Both the position numbers and the translations under genes were made by a program. DNA of 64,000 bases from Paenibacillus_AR mesotrionivorans (lineage in GTDB: Bacteria; Bacillota; Bacilli; Paenibacillales; NBRC-103111). The stretch covers positions 62,001-126,000 of the forward strand of contig NZ_JBJURJ010000004.1 in NCBI RefSeq assembly GCF_046098205.1, given 5' to 3'. Each line of letters begins with the position of its first letter. Position 1 is the first letter of the stretch. Of the stretch, positions 26,572 through 35,792 are shown piece by piece. The notes under the pieces are model-generated. The model saw nothing but the letters and a program-made list of their open reading frames with translations, ran no database searches and was not told the DNA's origin.

Positions 26572-28299
26572 TTAATTTGTATCCTCCTCCAGCAGCAGCA
26601 AGGCGGTGAGCGCGGCAGTCCAGTGATAATCGCGGATGCTGTCGGTTTTGACACGGATATCATACGGCTTGCGGCGGGGACCCTTGCGGTCGCAGTCCAC
26701 CGGGTCCACCCGGTCGGTGGAGTCGTAATATTCGAACACAACGCCGTATTTCAGGTAATATTTCTGAACCAAACCGATGGTCCGCTGCTTCAGCCATTCC
26801 GCCTCCTCCCGTCTGCCCTGCTTGCGGAGCCCCAGGATGATGAATACATTCATGTTAATCCAGGTTGGCCCCCTCCACATATCCGTACCCCATTCCGGCT
26901 GGGAGACGGCAATGCTTGGCACCGGGCAGGGAGTCAAGAAGTGAAGAGGGTCCTTCAGCATACGCACCAGCCCCTCCGTATGCTGTTCAGGCAGGTTGTC
27001 CAGCAGCAGGGGAAGAAAGCCGCTGACGGCCTTGACGGGGGACAGGCCGCCCTCCGGCTCCAGGTCGTAATAGAACTTATCCGTTTCGCTCCATAAACGG
27101 GTCTGAATCCGCTGCGACAGCTCTTCCGCATGCCGGGCCCAGAACGCAGCCTTTTCCTCCTGCTCAAGCTCCCGGCAAATCAGTGACAGATAGTACATAT
27201 CCCGGGCCATGAACACATTGAAGTCTACCGCATCCACCTTGACGCCCTTGTCGAAGCGGGAGGAATTATCCATACCCGACTCGCCGGAGCGGCACATGAC
27301 ATCCCCTGCAATAGCCCATTCCAGGAGCCCGTTGCCGTTGACATCCCGGTGCTGCAGGCTCCATTCCAGATATCTCTCCAGATAAGGGAGCGCATAGGCC
27401 AGCGCTTCCGGCTTGCCCAGATGCCGGAAGTTCTCCCACATCCCCCAGGCCAGAATAGGCGGCTGCGTAATGCTGCTTCTCCGGCCGCTTACGGAAATCT
27501 GATGGGGGATCATGCCGTCCTCCTGCTGGGCCTCCAGCATCGTGAACAGACACTGGCAGCTCAGCTCCGGGTCCAGAGCATTCATGGCCAGGGAATGAAA
27601 CACGGTATCCCAAAGCCACATGTCCCTATGGGGTACCCGGTCAGGGGTGGACCAGTGCTGCTTCATCCCGGCTTCGGCCGCCAAGGTGTTCACCTTCATA
27701 ACGGAAACACACTTCTGCAGCAGCCGGTCCAGGGCCGGGTCCGGAAGCTTGGGCAGGCGGAGGCAAGAGGCGACCCTCTCCGCCACCGTTTCCTCCATGG
27801 AAACGCTCATTCCGGCTTGGGCCCGGGCAACGGCTTCCTCGCGGCTGACCCCAAAGGAAACCGCGAACCGGTGCTCCTGCCGGGCCAGCACCACCCAGTC
27901 GCCGGCTTGTGGGTCCCGCGTAAGCGTCAAACCCGGAGCAGCCTCCGTTTCGGCGCCGGCCGCAGCTGCGGCTGCTTCCTCCGCAAAACCAAGGGCAATG
28001 CTGCAGCCTTCACAAGCTTCTCCCGCCAGCGTATGCCAGTGGGTATAAGCGAGAGTCAGGGCTCCCGCCGCGCCCGCCCAGGAGCACACATCTCCAGTAA
28101 CATAGGCCACGCTGAAATCAGCGGGTAAACCTACGGATAGCTTCCGCCTGCGCGGAGTATGAAATAACAGGTCCGGCAGCCGTTCCCCCCAGGTGCCTAC
28201 AAACCGGGAGGCCGTATGGGTTGGTCCATCCATTCCCGAAAAGGCAAATATCCCGCCTTCCCCTATCCGGTCCGGCAATCTTTCCAATCCCAGAATCAT
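26572..28299 (-). CDS. GH63/trehalase-like (alpha/alpha)6 glycosidase
   Basis: About 575 residues; the ATG at 28299 is better spaced from AGGGGG than the ATG at 28305. After a ~200-residue N-terminal beta domain, the C-terminal ~350 residues form an (alpha/alpha)6 barrel: PHRDMWLWDTVFHSLAMN, EDGMIPHQI, GNGLLEWAIAGDVMCRSGESGMDNSSRFD, and WRGPTWINMNVFIILGL, characteristic of GH63/GH37 and MGH1-like enzymes. Asp in the GESGMDNS and RFD region and a C-terminal Glu are likely catalytic, but not verified. No signal peptide, so it acts in the cytoplasm on imported oligosaccharides. It is divergent from an AraC regulator with a cupin sensor, which probably controls it. Confidence 0.85.
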   Translation of the reverse strand: MILGLERLPDRIGEGGIFAFSGMDGPTHTASRFVGTWGERLPDLLFHTPRRRKLSVGLPADFSVAYVTGDVCSWAGAAGALTLAYTHWHTLAGEACEGCSIALGFAEEAAAAAAGAETEAAPGLTLTRDPQAGDWVVLARQEHRFAVSFGVSREEAVARAQAGMSVSMEETVAERVASCLRLPKLPDPALDRLLQKCVSVMKVNTLAAEAGMKQHWSTPDRVPHRDMWLWDTVFHSLAMNALDPELSCQCLFTMLEAQQEDGMIPHQISVSGRRSSITQPPILAWGMWENFRHLGKPEALAYALPYLERYLEWSLQHRDVNGNGLLEWAIAGDVMCRSGESGMDNSSRFDKGVKVDAVDFNVFMARDMYYLSLICRELEQEEKAAFWARHAEELSQRIQTRLWSETDKFYYDLEPEGGLSPVKAVSGFLPLLLDNLPEQHTEGLVRMLKDPLHFLTPCPVPSIAVSQPEWGTDMWRGPTWINMNVFIILGLRKQGRREEAEWLKQRTIGLVQKYYLKYGVVFEYYDSTDRVDPVDCDRKGPRRKPYDIRVKTDSIRDYHWTAALTALLLLEEDTN

Positions 28300-28416
28300 G
28301 ATCATATCCCCCTTATGGTTGCTGTTGCTGAGCTTTAGTATGAGGGGAAGCCGCTGTTCTTTCTATACCTTCCTTTGCGGAAAAATGATACAATCCTGCT
28401 ATTGGGAGAGGATGCG

Positions 28417-29304
28417 ATGACGTACAAAAAAACGGAGCCCTTCGAGGGAAGCGCCTTCCCGCTGCGGGTCACGGTGCAAAAGCGGCAGGGCATTCTCGTG
28501 AACCCCCATTGGCATGAGCATCTCGAGGTGATGCAGGTGCTTGCGGGCAGAGTGCGGGTGCAGGTTAACGGGAAGAGGTATGAGGGCCAAGCGGGAGACA
28601 TCTTTTTTGTGAATTCCAATGCGCTGCACGGTGTGGAGGCCTTGGAGGCGGAGGCGGAGCTGCTCGGGGTGGTCTGGGATATCCGCCTCACCGATTCATT
28701 CATGGAGGAAGTGGAGCTGCAGCACTTATACCATCTTCTGCTCCGCTCGGAGGTGGATCCTGTGCTGGCCCGTGCCCGGCAGCCGGAATGGGAGGTTTGC
28801 AGCGGGACCCTGCAGGAGCTGCGCCGTGAATATGAAGGCGGCGGACTGGGTTACCGGACGGCGATCAAATCCCATGTATTCCGGCTGATCCGGGAGCAGC
28901 TGCGCAAGCTGCAGAGCACCGCCGGTCTGATGAAGATGACCCGGGAGTATGAGCGGCTGAGGCCGGCCATTGCGCTTATTGAGCAAGGCTACAGCGGCAG
29001 GCTGCCGCTGCAGGAGGTGGCCGGGACCGCAGGACTGAGCCTCTTTCATTTTTGCCGCCTGTTCAAACGGGTCATGAACCGGACAGTCCAGCAGTTCGTG
29101 CAGGAGGTCCGCCTCCGGGAGGCCAGACGGCTGCTGCGGGATACGGACCTGCCGGTGGCCGAGCTGTCGGAGCGGGTCGGTTATGGCAATCCGAACTATT
29201 TTGCCCGGGTGTTCCGGGAGCATACCGGCACCACGCCGCTGCGTATGCGCAAGCAATACCAGGATATGAAGGCGGCGGGTCAACACCCGCACGAACCGGA
29301 ATAA
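28417..29304 (+). CDS. AraC family transcriptional regulator
   Basis: 295 residues from ATG 28417, with GAGAGG 6 bases upstream. The N-terminal cupin (LVNPHWHEHLEVMQVLAGRV, GDIFFVNSNALHGVEA) would bind a sugar. The C-terminal AraC domain carries LQEVAGTAGLSLFHFCRLFK and ELSERVGYGNPNYFARVFRE. It is divergent from the GH63-like glycosidase (118 bases between starts) and upstream of a sugar ABC transporter, so control of one or both is likely. A terminator follows at once, so it is not co-transcribed with the transporter. Confidence 0.9.
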   Translation: MTYKKTEPFEGSAFPLRVTVQKRQGILVNPHWHEHLEVMQVLAGRVRVQVNGKRYEGQAGDIFFVNSNALHGVEALEAEAELLGVVWDIRLTDSFMEEVELQHLYHLLLRSEVDPVLARARQPEWEVCSGTLQELRREYEGGGLGYRTAIKSHVFRLIREQLRKLQSTAGLMKMTREYERLRPAIALIEQGYSGRLPLQEVAGTAGLSLFHFCRLFKRVMNRTVQQFVQEVRLREARRLLRDTDLPVAELSERVGYGNPNYFARVFREHTGTTPLRMRKQYQDMKAAGQHPHEPE

Positions 29305-29338
29305 CCCTCCCCAAACCATTGTTGGGGAGGGTTATTCT
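29302..29338 (+). terminator. Rho-independent terminator after AraC gene
   Basis: AACCCTCCCCAA and TTGGGGAGGGTT form a perfect 12-bp stem that starts within the stop codon, followed by ATTCTAT. Confidence 0.85.
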
Positions 29339-29461
29339 ATATAAATTGCATTTTTAACATTTTATGAGAAAGTTCCGCTGCAGCCCTTCAACTGGATACG
29401 TATTCTGCGGGAATTTCATAAACGGAGTAATATTCCTACAACATATCATAGGATTCTCATA

Positions 29462-29490
29462 TTGTTCCGGGGGGAGGTTTTTTCTACAAT
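29462..29490 (+). promoter_or_regulatory. Candidate promoter of the sugar transporter operon
   Basis: TTGTTC (29462-29467), a 17-base spacer and TACAAT (29485-29490) lie 35 bases before the first permease gene. Reasonable but imperfect sigma-A boxes. Confidence 0.45.
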
Positions 29491-29525
29491 GAAGACAGAT
29501 AAAGAAGACGGAAGGAGACACAGAC

Positions 29526-30482
29526 ATGGAGGATATACAGGTTTCCCGGCAGTTGGCCGCAGAGACCGTAAGAGTAAGAAAAAAGCCAAGCTACTTTGTG
29601 AAGAATCATCCTTTTTACCTCATGCTTGTTCCGGCAGTGCTGTACTTTCTGATTTTCCGCTATATCCCGCTGGCGGGGTCGGTGATTGCGTTTAAGGACT
29701 ACAATATTTTCAAGGGAATTATCGCCAGCGATTGGGTAGGGCTGCAATGGTTTCAGCAGCTTTTTACCTTCCCGAAATTCGTCAGGCTGCTGCAGAATAC
29801 GCTTCTTATCGGCTTCTACCAGATCATCTTTTCTTTTCCCGCCCCCATCGTATTGGCTATTCTGATGAACGAGCTGCGGATGATGAAGCTCAAGCGCGTG
29901 GTGCAGACTATTGTGTATTTGCCCCATTTCCTGTCGTGGACCATTGTTGCCGGTTTGGTGTATATGCTTCTGTCTGTACAAACAGGGCTGGTGAACACGG
30001 TATATGTTAACCTGACCGGCAACGAACCGATTAATTTCCTGCAGAATGCCGATTATGTGAGAACAGTCATCGTAACCTCCGGTATGTGGAAGGAGGTAGG
30101 CTGGGGGACGATTATCTTCCTGGCTGCCTTAACCGGCATCAGTCCCAGCCTGTATGAGGCGTCAACCATTGACGGAGCGGGGCGCTGGAAGCAATTCGTC
30201 CATATTACCCTACCCGGACTCCTGCCGGCCATTACGGTCATGCTTCTCTTGAAGCTGGGGCATGTCATGGATTTGGGCTTTGAGCAAATTTATCCGTTTC
30301 TGAATCCGCTTACGTCCGAGAAGGCCGATGTTTTCGATACCTATACGTACCGGGCCGGCGTAGTTGGCGGTCAATACAGCTTTACGACTGCAGTGGGATT
30401 GTTTAAGTCTGTGGTTGGTTTTGCACTGCTGCTTGTATCCAATAAGGCAAGCAAGCTCACAACCGGAGAAGGTTTGTTTTAG
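29526..30482 (+). CDS. Sugar ABC transporter permease (LplB-like)
   Basis: 318 residues with six membrane segments. The N-terminus is long and basic, followed by YLMLVPAVLYFLIFRYIPLAGSVIAFKDYN, typical of LplB/YteP permeases in Paenibacillus and Bacillus. The EAA loop that contacts the ATPase reads EASTIDGAGRWKQFVHITLP. It imports oligosaccharides (rhamnogalacturonan, xylan or similar) together with the next permease and the lipoprotein at 31446. No ATPase gene is present; such systems normally share a genome-wide MsmX/MsmK-type ATPase. GAAGGAGA precedes the start. First gene of the operon. Confidence 0.92.
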   Translation: MEDIQVSRQLAAETVRVRKKPSYFVKNHPFYLMLVPAVLYFLIFRYIPLAGSVIAFKDYNIFKGIIASDWVGLQWFQQLFTFPKFVRLLQNTLLIGFYQIIFSFPAPIVLAILMNELRMMKLKRVVQTIVYLPHFLSWTIVAGLVYMLLSVQTGLVNTVYVNLTGNEPINFLQNADYVRTVIVTSGMWKEVGWGTIIFLAALTGISPSLYEASTIDGAGRWKQFVHITLPGLLPAITVMLLLKLGHVMDLGFEQIYPFLNPLTSEKADVFDTYTYRAGVVGGQYSFTTAVGLFKSVVGFALLLVSNKASKLTTGEGLF

Positions 30483-30493
30483 GGGGAAGTATA

Positions 30494-31375
30494 ATGAAAA
30501 TCAGAAAGTCGCCTGCTGAAAAAACCTTTGAAATCGTAAACATCTCCTTCCTGCTCGTCATGTGCGCGGTTATGCTGATTCCGATTCTGCACGTGGTTGC
30601 AGGCTCCTTAAGCTCCGGGAATGCCTTAACCCACTCCCGGGTCGGCATCTGGCCGGTGGAATGGACAGTGGAGAATTATCAGGTTGTATTCACCAACACA
30701 ACCTTCTGGCGGGCCTTCGGCGTTTCCGTATTTCTGGCGGTTGCAGGTACCTTCATCAATATTCTGATGACTGTAATTACGGCGTATCCCCTTGCCAAAA
30801 CAGGTCTGAAGGGCCGCCGTGCCGTGATGCTGTTCATCATTTTCACCATGATCTTCAGCGCTCCGCTGATTCCCTCCTTCCTGGTGGTCAAAACCCTTGG
30901 ATTGCTGAATACCATTTGGGCGCTTATCATCCCCAGTGCCTTAAGCGCCTTTAACATGATTCTGTGCCTGACCTTCTTCCGGTCCCTTCCGGAGGAGCTG
31001 TTCGAGGCCGCCCGTGTGGACGGTATGAATGAATACCGGATTCTGTTCCGGATCGCCATTCCCCTGTCTATGCCGATTCTGGTTACCCTGCTGCTGTTCT
31101 ATGCCGTTGGACATTGGAACAGCTATTATTCAGCCATGCTGTATATCTCTAACGCCGCCCTCCGCCCCCTCCAGCTGTATTTGTACTCCATTGTGGCCCA
31201 GGCCTCGGCGTCCGACCTTCAATCCGGCAGTGCTGCGGATGTATTGCTGGACCTTTCGCCTCAAGGCTTGCAGATGGCGACAATTATTGTAGCTACCGTT
31301 CCCATTGTGCTCATTTATCCCTTTATCCAGAAGCACTTTATTAAAGGGGCGCTGATCGGCTCCTTGAAGGAATAG
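30494..31375 (+). CDS. Carbohydrate ABC transporter permease (YtcP-like)
   Basis: 293 residues, six membrane segments, with the N-terminus SPAEKTFEIVNISFLLVMC and the EAA motif FEAARVDGMNEYRILFRIAI. PLSMPILVTLLLFYAVGHWNSYYSAMLY is the YtcP/YesQ pattern. It begins 12 bases after the LplB-like gene and forms the heterodimeric channel with it. The substrate is inferred from the downstream GH10 xylanase to be xylo-oligosaccharide or a related glycan. Confidence 0.92.
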   Translation: MKIRKSPAEKTFEIVNISFLLVMCAVMLIPILHVVAGSLSSGNALTHSRVGIWPVEWTVENYQVVFTNTTFWRAFGVSVFLAVAGTFINILMTVITAYPLAKTGLKGRRAVMLFIIFTMIFSAPLIPSFLVVKTLGLLNTIWALIIPSALSAFNMILCLTFFRSLPEELFEAARVDGMNEYRILFRIAIPLSMPILVTLLLFYAVGHWNSYYSAMLYISNAALRPLQLYLYSIVAQASASDLQSGSAADVLLDLSPQGLQMATIIVATVPIVLIYPFIQKHFIKGALIGSLKE

Positions 31376-31445
31376 CCAATCATGCATACGTTATGATGGG
31401 TTTGCCGCCTTTCATATAGAAGATCAAACGGGAGGTTATCAAAAA

Positions 31446-33023
31446 GTGACAACAAAATGGGGTCAATATGTCATTGCGTTAAGCGTTGCCGGTTTGGCCG
31501 TGGCCGGCCTGGCTGCATGCTCCGCCAAGGAACCGGCAGCGGAGCCATCCCCTGCGGTAGGAGCCTCGGCAGCGTCCGGCCCATCCGCTTCCGCCGCCGT
31601 AAAGGGCAAGTTCAGAATGTTTGCATCCGACTTCAACAACCAGTATCCGGCTTCCCCGTCGATGCAAATTCCGGCCATTAAATACATGGGGGAAAAGACC
31701 AATACGGACATTGATCTGGTTTTTATTCCCCATGGCCAATACGCCGACCAGCTGCGCATTAAATTCGCCTCCGGAGACATTCCCGATGTATACCAGACCT
31801 GGGGCATTGCCGACGCCGAGCCCATCCAGAATAATCTGGCCCTGGAGCTGAATGAGCTTCTGGACAAATACGGCCCCAACCTGAAGAAGAATATCCCCCA
31901 GTCCGCCTGGGATGCGGTTACCATCAACGGCAAAATCATGGGTATTCCCACTCCCGCCACCCGCAATGCCCCCGCTGAGCGGCTTCTCTATGTCCGTAAG
32001 GACTGGATGGATAAATTGGGTCTGCAGGCGCCGAAAACCTCGGAGGAGCTGCTCGCCGTTCTGCGGGCCTTCAAGGAAAAGGACCCCAACGGCAACGGAA
32101 AGCCGGATGAAATTCCGTTCTCCGCCCGGGAGAAATTCACCTGGCTGGACAATCTCTTCGGCATGTGGGGAGTGAATCCGGATTCCTTCTCCATATACAA
32201 CAATGAGGTGATCCCCAGCTTCATCCACCCCAACACCAAGAAGGCGCTGGAATTTGTCAAAACCCTGTATGCGGAGAAGCTGATCGACTCCGAGTTTATG
32301 ACCAACACCTCCACCATTTGGAAGCAAAAAATTCTGTCGGACCGGGTTGGCATGTTCAACAGCAATCAATCGGTGGGCGGCACCTGGTTTAGGGACTTGA
32401 AGAGCTCCCTGAAGGATAATCCCAACGCGGATCTGATGGCGATCCCCACGCCGGTGGGCACCGGGTACAGCGGTCCTGTGGGCCGGGTGGAGCAGCCGGT
32501 GAACAAAACCTTCATTCTGTTCAAGCAAAGCAAGAATGCGGAGGCGGTTATCCGGTTCTTCAACTGGCTGGCCTCGGAGGAGGGCAATGCGTATGCCGCT
32601 TATGGTCCTGAGGGCCAGGCGCTGACCCGGCAGGGAAATGATTGGGTCCATACCTCCGAGAAGGATAAGGAATTGCAGCAAGCCTGGAGAAATGCCATCT
32701 TCAACATTGTGGAGCTGGATTCCACGATTAACATGGTGAAGCAGGATGAAGCCATTCTTGCCCACATGAAGCAGGCTATCGAGGTTTCGAAGAAGGAGGG
32801 GATTCCGAATCCGCTTGCCCCCATGCCCATTCCCCAATCCCTGCTGTCCCAGAGTGAGCTGAAATGGAGCGGATCCTTGTTCCAGGAGGCCGTTGCCAAG
32901 ATTGTTGCCGGTGACAAACCATTGGATTCCTTCGATGAGTTTGTGGCCGTGTGGAAGAAGCAGGGAGGCGAGAAAATTATTAAGGAGGCGACCGACTGGT
33001 ATAACCGGAACGGCAAGAAATAA
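31446..33023 (+). CDS. Extracellular sugar-binding lipoprotein
   Basis: 525 residues from GTG 31446, with GGGAGGT 9 bases upstream. Signal sequence with lipobox LAAC, then a low-complexity Ala/Ser/Pro linker and the large (~480-residue) LipO-type solute-binding fold: MQIPAIKYMGEKTNTDIDLVFIP, SGDIPDVYQTWG, LLYVRKDWMDKLGLQAP, and KDPNGNGKPDEIPFS, a Ca-binding-like loop common in this family. It captures oligosaccharide at the membrane outer face for the permeases at 29526 and 30494. A strong hairpin (33052-33108) separates it from the xylanase gene. Confidence 0.92.
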   Translation: MTTKWGQYVIALSVAGLAVAGLAACSAKEPAAEPSPAVGASAASGPSASAAVKGKFRMFASDFNNQYPASPSMQIPAIKYMGEKTNTDIDLVFIPHGQYADQLRIKFASGDIPDVYQTWGIADAEPIQNNLALELNELLDKYGPNLKKNIPQSAWDAVTINGKIMGIPTPATRNAPAERLLYVRKDWMDKLGLQAPKTSEELLAVLRAFKEKDPNGNGKPDEIPFSAREKFTWLDNLFGMWGVNPDSFSIYNNEVIPSFIHPNTKKALEFVKTLYAEKLIDSEFMTNTSTIWKQKILSDRVGMFNSNQSVGGTWFRDLKSSLKDNPNADLMAIPTPVGTGYSGPVGRVEQPVNKTFILFKQSKNAEAVIRFFNWLASEEGNAYAAYGPEGQALTRQGNDWVHTSEKDKELQQAWRNAIFNIVELDSTINMVKQDEAILAHMKQAIEVSKKEGIPNPLAPMPIPQSLLSQSELKWSGSLFQEAVAKIVAGDKPLDSFDEFVAVWKKQGGEKIIKEATDWYNRNGKK

Positions 33024-33051
33024 CCCGCTTGCCCACTATTTTGCGCAGCGT

Positions 33052-33108
33052 CCGGATGCTGTCCGCCAATGGGTCAACCCGGCCCATGGTTCATTGGACA
33101 GCATCCGG
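33052..33108 (+). other. Large intergenic hairpin in the transporter operon
   Basis: CCGGATGCTGTCC (33052-33064) is the exact complement of GGACAGCATCCGG (33096-33108). CAATG/CATTG extends it past a 2-base bulge, and ATGGG/CCCAT can form an inner stem. No T-run follows, so it is more likely an mRNA-stability or processing element than a terminator. Confidence 0.6.
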
Positions 33109-33156
33109 CGGAGCCGGGTAATCATCACATCCTTTCAGGAAATGGAGCGTGAATTT

Positions 33157-35658
33157 ATGAAAAGGCTTACAGCTCTGGTTTTGGCCATATGTTTATCCTT
33201 TATGCCTTTTGCTGCCGTTTGGGGCGGTACCGCCTCAGCAAGCAGCAGTAGTACCGCAAGACAAATGATATTCGATGACCGTTCTACCTTCGAGGTGAAC
33301 CAGGATTTTGCAATGGGCGGGGCATACAGAGCGGAGTATGTATCCCTTTCTACAGAGGCGGACCACACAACCGGAGAAGGAAAAAGCCTCAAAATGGCAA
33401 ACAGAGCTTTTTTGTACAACAGGGTGAAGCTGGAGCATATGTTTTCGGAGGCTGATCTGGGCCGGACCTTTACGGTTACCGCCTGGGTTTATTCCCGGGA
33501 TCAGGCTGCTCCCGCTCTATCGATCGGCACTTACGGGGCTGCCGGTACAGCATATGCAACGGCCCCCGCAGCCTACACAGTGGCGAATGTGCAGCCGAAT
33601 ACCTGGACCCAGCTTGTGCTGCAATATGAGCATAAGGATAAGAACGTCACGCAGCTGGGCATTGATCAAAAAAACGGCGATGCAGTAACCGTGGCGTCTA
33701 CGCTGTTCATGGATGACATCACCATTACTCCGTCGGATCAGTTCCTTCCCTTCGAAACGAGGGTGACAAAGGAAGGCAGAAGGCCAATACCGGTTGTTGC
33801 CGATACCGGAAAGGGCTATAACGATTTAATCTTCTATGACAGAGTGTTCGAGGAGGAGCCGGATACGGAAACGAAGGACCCGGACACCATGTTCAATGAG
33901 CTGCCTCCGGGAAGAGTTATCAAGGACCAGGATGACTTGATTGGCGCCAGTGTCACAGGCCCGGAGTACGGCCAGCTGGAGGTTGTACCGGCAACGGGTA
34001 TGCCCTTTACTACTGCGTGGCAGGCTACGGTAAGTACCGTTCCGGAGAATCCGTGGGGCTATCAGCTTGTGTTGGATAACATGCAGGAGGGTGTGGATTA
34101 TACAGCCGGAGATCAGATGCTTCTGGTATTTTATATGAGAACCCTGGAAACCTCCAAGGAGGACGGAACGGGCATGGTGCAGACGATTGTTGAAATGGAT
34201 GCGCCGCCCAATTCCAAAGCCCTGGCGGAGAATGTTATCACCCTTGCCGGGCAAGGCTGGCTGAAGGTATATCTGCCCTTTACGGCCAAAGCGGGGTATC
34301 CGCGTCTGTGCATCCGGTTGGGCTATCAGCTGCAAACGGTGGAATTCGGAGGGTACGAGTTAATCAACTATGAGGATCAGGTTACGTTTGACGAGCTGCC
34401 TTCCTCCTCTGTGATGAAAACAACGGATGGCAGAGGCGTTTTCAACAAGAATCAAGCATGGCGCATCGATGCCTGGAACAGAATTGAGCAGATCCGCAAG
34501 GGCGATATCCATGTTGTGGTTCGGGATCAAAACGGGAACCCGGTTGAGGGCGCCCAGGTGGACGTGAACATGGCGGAGCATGAATTCAAATGGGGAACGG
34601 CGATTAATGCCAACATGCTGGGCAATAGCGGAGTGAACGAGCGGTACCGCGCTGCTGTAGCGGCCCTTTTCAATTCGGCTGTGTTGGAAAGCGAGCATAA
34701 GTGGATCCCCTATGAAACCAATCCGCAGCGGGCTATGGATCTTGTGAACGGGGCGGGGTCCCTGGGACTGAAGAGCGTAAGAGGCCATACCTTGATCTGG
34801 GACAGAAGCTTCCCCAACGGCTGGACCCCCAACTCCTCCATCCCCCAGGATCTGGCAGAGATGCTGGCCCAAGATGACACAACAGGGCTGGAGAATAGAA
34901 TAAAAGGCCATTTCGCAAGTATTCTTCAAGCCGCTCCTCCAGTGGTGGATGAGTGGGATGTGCTCAACGAAACCATTTCCAACAATGCCATGCGGGCCAA
35001 ATACGGCAATATCATTATCAAGGACTGGTTCCAATGGGCAAGGGATGAGGCGCCCCAAGCGAAGCTCTATCTCAATGAAACAGGGATTATCGGCTTAAAT
35101 CCGTCCAGGCTAGCCACCTTCAAGGTTATTCTCAATTCCATGGTGGCCAATCAGGTGGACTTTGACGGCATCGGCATTCAAGGCCATATCGGAGACAACT
35201 TCACGGATATGGAGGATGTTTACGCCGATATGATGGAGATAGCGGCATACGGGAAGGAAATGAAAATAACCGAATTTGATATGGGAGCGGCGATCAGCCA
35301 AGACCGTGAATATGAGTCCAGCTTTACCAGGGATATGATGATCATGGCGTACAGTATGGAGAATATGACCGGGTTTTTCATGTGGGGCTTCAACAGCGGC
35401 ATGCATTGGCTGGACAACGCTCCTGTGCTCAACAGCGATTGGACTCTGAAGGCATCGGGCGGCCAATATCTCGATCTGGTATACAACAAGTGGTGGACAG
35501 ATGAAAGCGGCGCAACGGGAGCAGACGGGACATACAGCACACGGGGCTTTTATGGAGATTATGATGTCACGGTAACGGTCAACGGCACAACGAAAACCGT
35601 CCAGTTCCCCCTATATAAAGGGCAAACCAACACCGTCGAAATCATGCTGGAGGAATGA
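33157..35658 (+). CDS. Secreted GH10 endo-1,4-beta-xylanase with N-terminal carbohydrate-binding domains
   Basis: 833 residues from ATG 33157, with GGAG 9 bases upstream; the frame is open further 5' but the signal peptide (MKRLTALVLAICLSFMPFAA..ASAS) fixes the start. Residues ~30-190 and ~250-430: beta-sandwich modules resembling CBM4/9/22 family binding domains. Residues ~441-815: GH10 barrel. The acid/base Glu605 is in VDEWDVLNETIS and the nucleophile Glu706 in MKITEFDMG, at the usual ~100-residue spacing. GHTLIWDRSFPNGW matches the GH10 H-x-L-x-W motif. The protein cleaves xylan outside the cell, and products would be taken up by the transporter upstream. No SLH or sortase anchor. Confidence 0.92.
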   Translation: MKRLTALVLAICLSFMPFAAVWGGTASASSSSTARQMIFDDRSTFEVNQDFAMGGAYRAEYVSLSTEADHTTGEGKSLKMANRAFLYNRVKLEHMFSEADLGRTFTVTAWVYSRDQAAPALSIGTYGAAGTAYATAPAAYTVANVQPNTWTQLVLQYEHKDKNVTQLGIDQKNGDAVTVASTLFMDDITITPSDQFLPFETRVTKEGRRPIPVVADTGKGYNDLIFYDRVFEEEPDTETKDPDTMFNELPPGRVIKDQDDLIGASVTGPEYGQLEVVPATGMPFTTAWQATVSTVPENPWGYQLVLDNMQEGVDYTAGDQMLLVFYMRTLETSKEDGTGMVQTIVEMDAPPNSKALAENVITLAGQGWLKVYLPFTAKAGYPRLCIRLGYQLQTVEFGGYELINYEDQVTFDELPSSSVMKTTDGRGVFNKNQAWRIDAWNRIEQIRKGDIHVVVRDQNGNPVEGAQVDVNMAEHEFKWGTAINANMLGNSGVNERYRAAVAALFNSAVLESEHKWIPYETNPQRAMDLVNGAGSLGLKSVRGHTLIWDRSFPNGWTPNSSIPQDLAEMLAQDDTTGLENRIKGHFASILQAAPPVVDEWDVLNETISNNAMRAKYGNIIIKDWFQWARDEAPQAKLYLNETGIIGLNPSRLATFKVILNSMVANQVDFDGIGIQGHIGDNFTDMEDVYADMMEIAAYGKEMKITEFDMGAAISQDREYESSFTRDMMIMAYSMENMTGFFMWGFNSGMHWLDNAPVLNSDWTLKASGGQYLDLVYNKWWTDESGATGADGTYSTRGFYGDYDVTVTVNGTTKTVQFPLYKGQTNTVEIMLEE

Positions 35659-35674
35659 CCTCAGCCTTATGGCC

Positions 35675-35713
35675 GCCGCTCCATCCCATACCTGGGAGAG
35701 AGCGGCTTTATTT
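35675..35713 (+). terminator. Terminator after xylanase gene
   Basis: GCCGCTC (35675-35681) pairs with GAGCGGC (35700-35706), followed by TTTATTT. It suggests that yesM/yesN may have their own promoter. Confidence 0.75.
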
Positions 35714-35792
35714 CTTGCTGATCGCAAGGGTTCGCAGCTTTACATTGCCTGGAGCAGCAAATAGAATGAAATAAAGGCGCAGGTGATGAGGA

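Noticed and set aside
31479..32837. 452-codon open frame on the minus strand
   Set aside because: Shadow of the sugar-binding lipoprotein gene; composition rich in Gly/Leu/His with no recognisable fold.
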